7,549 bases of DNA. It comes from Nitrospinae bacterium RIFCSPLOWO2_12_39_16 (GTDB lineage Bacteria > Nitrospinota > Nitrospinia > UBA9942). Positions within the stretch are counted from its first letter, which is position 1. The number at the start of each line of letters is the position of its first letter. The notes under the pieces were generated by a model. The model was not told the DNA's origin. It did no database searches and saw nothing but the letters and a program-made list of their open reading frames with translations. Position numbers and translations under genes: made by a program. The stretch covers positions 1-7,549 of the forward strand of contig MHDO01000123.1 in NCBI GenBank assembly GCA_001805005.1. Reading direction: 5' to 3'. Below, one piece after another: positions 5,450-7,549 of the stretch.

Positions 5450-7549
5450 ATGAAAAGGTATTACATATTGGTTTTAATTTTCTCTCTTTTAATCTCCTGC
5501 GGCGGGGGTGGAGGAGGGGCATCATCATCAAAGGGAGAAAAATCCTTTGTGAAAATAACCCTTGGGGGGAGTGAAAAGCCTTTTATCGGTTCCAATCAAG
5601 GTTCAGGGTTTAGAGGAAGTTCAATCCCGCCGGAAATATCTAAAATATCATTTACAATAAGCGCCTCTGACATGACTACAGTAAACAAGGATGTCCTCAT
5701 TGCAGGACAGTCATCTATAACAGAGACATTCAGCATTCAAAATGGAGACGACAGGCATTTTCTATGCGAGGCAAAGAATAGTTCGGGGACTGTTTTGTAT
5801 AAAGGAGAATCTACAGCAGACCTTGACGGCACACCTGTAACACTTGATATTACGATGGTTGCCCAGAGCACAGGGACAACTACCACCACTACAACCACAA
5901 CCGATACAACTACCACAACTGATACAACAGCACCGACAGTTTCAGCCAATAGTCCTGCAAGTAGTGCAACAGGGGTTGCCATGACCACATCCATTACAGC
6001 GACATTCTCCGAAACAATGGATTCATCAACGATTACAACGACTACATTTACCCTTTCAAATGGAGGTTCTGTTGCAGGCACGGTTACTTATTCTGGCACA
6101 ACCGCAACATTTACACCATCAAGTAATCTTTCATACAGCACCACATACACAGCAACGATTACAACAGGAGTCAAAGACAGTGCCGGCAATGCAATGGCAA
6201 GTAGTTATTCATGGAGTTTTACAACAGGCTCGGCGACTGTTACCACACTTAAAGCTGACTATCAGTTTCAGAACACACTCGCAAGTTCTGTAGGAACAGC
6301 GCCGGCATTGGTTGATTTAGGTAGTAATACTTTTGGGACTGCTACAGTGGACAGTATTACACGCACTGTTCTGAACTTTGCCCAAGACAATGGGTTATCA
6401 CTTTCCCCGACAACTGATATTATTTCAAATAGCACTTACTCAGTGGTGGTTTTGTTTTCTTTTACTAATGTTAGTGGCTATTGCCGAATTTTGGACTTCA
6501 AGAACCAAGGTAGCGATAATGGACTGTATAATTACAATGGCAATCTGAATTTTTATAACATTGCAATTGGCACAGGTACTCCCATTACTGCAAACTCTTT
6601 TGTTCAGGTAGTCCTCACCCGTGACTCTTCAAAAAATGTGGTTGGATATGTGAATGGCACACAGCAGTTTTCATTTATTGACTCGTCTGATGATGCTTTG
6701 ATTGACACCAATAACATCTTACGCTTCTTCCAGGATGACCTTGATTATTCCGACGAAGCCTCTGCCGGGGCAGTAGCTCGCATTCGTCTATACAATGTCG
6801 CTCTTTCTACTGCTGAAGTCAGTGCACTGGACCGTCTCCCATCATCACTAATGGGAGGCTCTATACAGGGCACTGAATTGAATCTTACAAGCGCAAATGC
6901 TGCGGTTACTACCTTTGCCGGCTCTGCTGGCACTACTGGCTCAACTGATGACACAGGAATAGCAGCAAAATTTTATTATCCCAATGGTATAACAACGGAT
7001 GGGACAAATCTATTTGTAGCTGATACCTATAATCATAAAATCCGTAAAATTGTCATATCCACAGGTGTTGTAACAACTATAGCTGGTGCTACTACTTCTG
7101 GCTCAACAGATGGCACAGGCACATCAGCAAGATTTTATTATCCAGAGGGTATAACAACAGATGGGACAAGCCTGTTCGTAGCCGATTCTGGCAATAATAC
7201 AATCCGTAAAATTGTCATATCTACAGGTGTAGTTACTACACTTGCAGGCACTGCCGGTTCTTCTGGCTCAGATGATGGCACAGGCACATCAGCAAGATTT
7301 TATTATCCTATGGGTATAACCACAGATGGGACAAATCTGTTTGTTTCTGATTATGGCAATCATACAATCCGAAAGATTGTCATATCTACTGGTGTTGTTA
7401 CAACTATTGCAGGCTCTGCTGGCGCCTACGGCTCGACAGATGCCGCGGAAACATCAGCAAGGTTTAAATATCCTCATGGTATAACCACAGATGGGACAAA
7501 CCTATTCGTTGCTGATATGGGTAATAGTACAATCCGAAAGATTGTCCTA
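5450..7549 (+). CDS. Large multidomain lipoprotein (Big_5, LamG-like, NHL repeats), C-terminus outside window
   Basis: From ATG 5450 (AGG 8 bases upstream) 700 codons are open to the window end, with no stop, so the gene continues. A lipoprotein signal ends in the lipobox LISC, with Cys17 followed by six glycines. Residues 25-140 form an unassigned beta-rich region. Residues 141-160 are a Thr/Asp linker. Residues about 161-260 match the Big_5 Ig-like family (opening APTVSANSPASSATG, closing YSWSFTTG). Residues about 267-463 look like a LamG/concanavalin-A-type domain (DNGLYNYNGNLNFYNIA, VVGYVNGTQQFSF, ARIRLYNVALS). From residue 487 there are tandem NHL repeats (GITTDGTNLFVADTYNHKIR), the start of a beta-propeller. 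The protein is probably anchored by lipid to the outer membrane and may display binding domains on the surface. Carbohydrate or protein binding is typical of these folds, but no specific ligand can be read. It follows the FecR-domain gene by 49 bases, fitting the same operon. Arginine codon use changes sharply within the LamG segment. Confidence 0.9.
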   Translation, partial: MKRYYILVLIFSLLISCGGGGGGASSSKGEKSFVKITLGGSEKPFIGSNQGSGFRGSSIPPEISKISFTISASDMTTVNKDVLIAGQSSITETFSIQNGDDRHFLCEAKNSSGTVLYKGESTADLDGTPVTLDITMVAQSTGTTTTTTTTTDTTTTTDTTAPTVSANSPASSATGVAMTTSITATFSETMDSSTITTTTFTLSNGGSVAGTVTYSGTTATFTPSSNLSYSTTYTATITTGVKDSAGNAMASSYSWSFTTGSATVTTLKADYQFQNTLASSVGTAPALVDLGSNTFGTATVDSITRTVLNFAQDNGLSLSPTTDIISNSTYSVVVLFSFTNVSGYCRILDFKNQGSDNGLYNYNGNLNFYNIAIGTGTPITANSFVQVVLTRDSSKNVVGYVNGTQQFSFIDSSDDALIDTNNILRFFQDDLDYSDEASAGAVARIRLYNVALSTAEVSALDRLPSSLMGGSIQGTELNLTSANAAVTTFAGSAGTTGSTDDTGIAAKFYYPNGITTDGTNLFVADTYNHKIRKIVISTGVVTTIAGATTSGSTDGTGTSARFYYPEGITTDGTSLFVADSGNNTIRKIVISTGVVTTLAGTAGSSGSDDGTGTSARFYYPMGITTDGTNLFVSDYGNHTIRKIVISTGVVTTIAGSAGAYGSTDAAETSARFKYPHGITTDGTNLFVADMGNSTIRKIVL
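5870..5929 (+). repeat. ACN-rich tract encoding a Thr/Asp linker
   Basis: Almost every codon here is ACA, ACC or ACT, interrupted by one GGG and two GAT, giving a flexible Thr/Asp linker (residues 141-160) between the N-terminal beta region and the Ig-like domain. Such extracellular linkers are often length-variable because of slippage in whole codons; the reading frame is kept here. Confidence 0.85.
6908..7549 (+). repeat. Tandem NHL repeats, three complete and one cut
   Basis: Units lie at 6908-7072 (55 codons), 7073-7234 (54), 7235-7399 (55) and 7400-7549 (50, truncated by the window). Each has the pattern TT-x-AG, then SARF-x-YP, GITTDGTNLFVAD, N-x-x-IRKIVISTGVV. A 35-base stretch is identical in unit 2 (7109-7143) and unit 3 (7274-7308), exactly 165 bases apart, showing recent duplication or gene conversion. 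NHL units usually build a six-bladed propeller, so at least two more are expected beyond the edge. Confidence 0.92.

Noticed and set aside
6060..6293. Rightward 77-codon frame in another phase, rich in Gln/His/Leu
   Set aside because: It lies inside the Ig-like domain of the lipoprotein and its composition is the shifted reading of ACN-rich codons.
6836..6857. 7-bp hairpin CTCCCAT/ATGGGAG at the LamG-NHL junction as a terminator or recombination site
   Set aside because: It lies inside an intact reading frame, has no T-tract, and a 7-bp repeat of this kind is expected by chance in a gene this long; only its position at a domain border is notable.

Overview
The window looks like chromosomal DNA of a moderately AT-rich Gram-negative bacterium. 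The support is an outer-membrane beta-barrel with a Sec signal, a lipobox lipoprotein, a heme-copper oxidase gene, and arginine codons that are mostly AGA/AGG. The mix of a respiratory oxidase, a DUF4911-like gene with tldD, and a FecR/TPR/NHL secreted set would suit an uncultured Nitrospirota- or deltaproteobacteria-like lineage, but that placement is inference. I see no rRNA, tRNA, transposase, integrase or CRISPR array.

Left part (1-849): two leftward genes. The first is the N-terminal 137 residues of a multi-helix heme-copper oxidase subunit I, running off the left edge. The second is a 43-residue, extremely basic small protein gene (506-637). A divergent control region follows (638-849). 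It holds a perfect 17-bp inverted repeat built from GTGTCAG/CTGACAC units, flanked by a plausible leftward and a plausible rightward sigma70-like promoter.

Middle part (850-2480): a two-gene rightward unit. A small DUF4911-like protein gene overlaps by 4 bp (ATGA) the gene for a TldD-family metalloprotease that keeps the HExxxH motif. No TldE/PmbA partner gene lies next to it.

Right part (2552-7549): a tight cluster of three exported proteins, probably one operon. First comes a signal peptide plus about five TPRs plus a C-terminal barrel that I can divide by eye into about 14 strands. Second is a periplasmic FecR-domain protein with a long Lys/Glu-rich tail. Third is a large lipoprotein (open at the right edge, at least 700 residues) made of a beta-type N-terminal region, a Thr linker, a Big_5-like Ig domain, a LamG-like domain and at least four NHL repeats. 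The arrangement recalls Slam-type outer-membrane translocators encoded beside their surface lipoprotein cargo. That reading is the most interesting hypothesis here and is not proven by the sequence alone. The LamG module uses only CGN arginine codons, unlike everything around it, which suggests a recently acquired domain.
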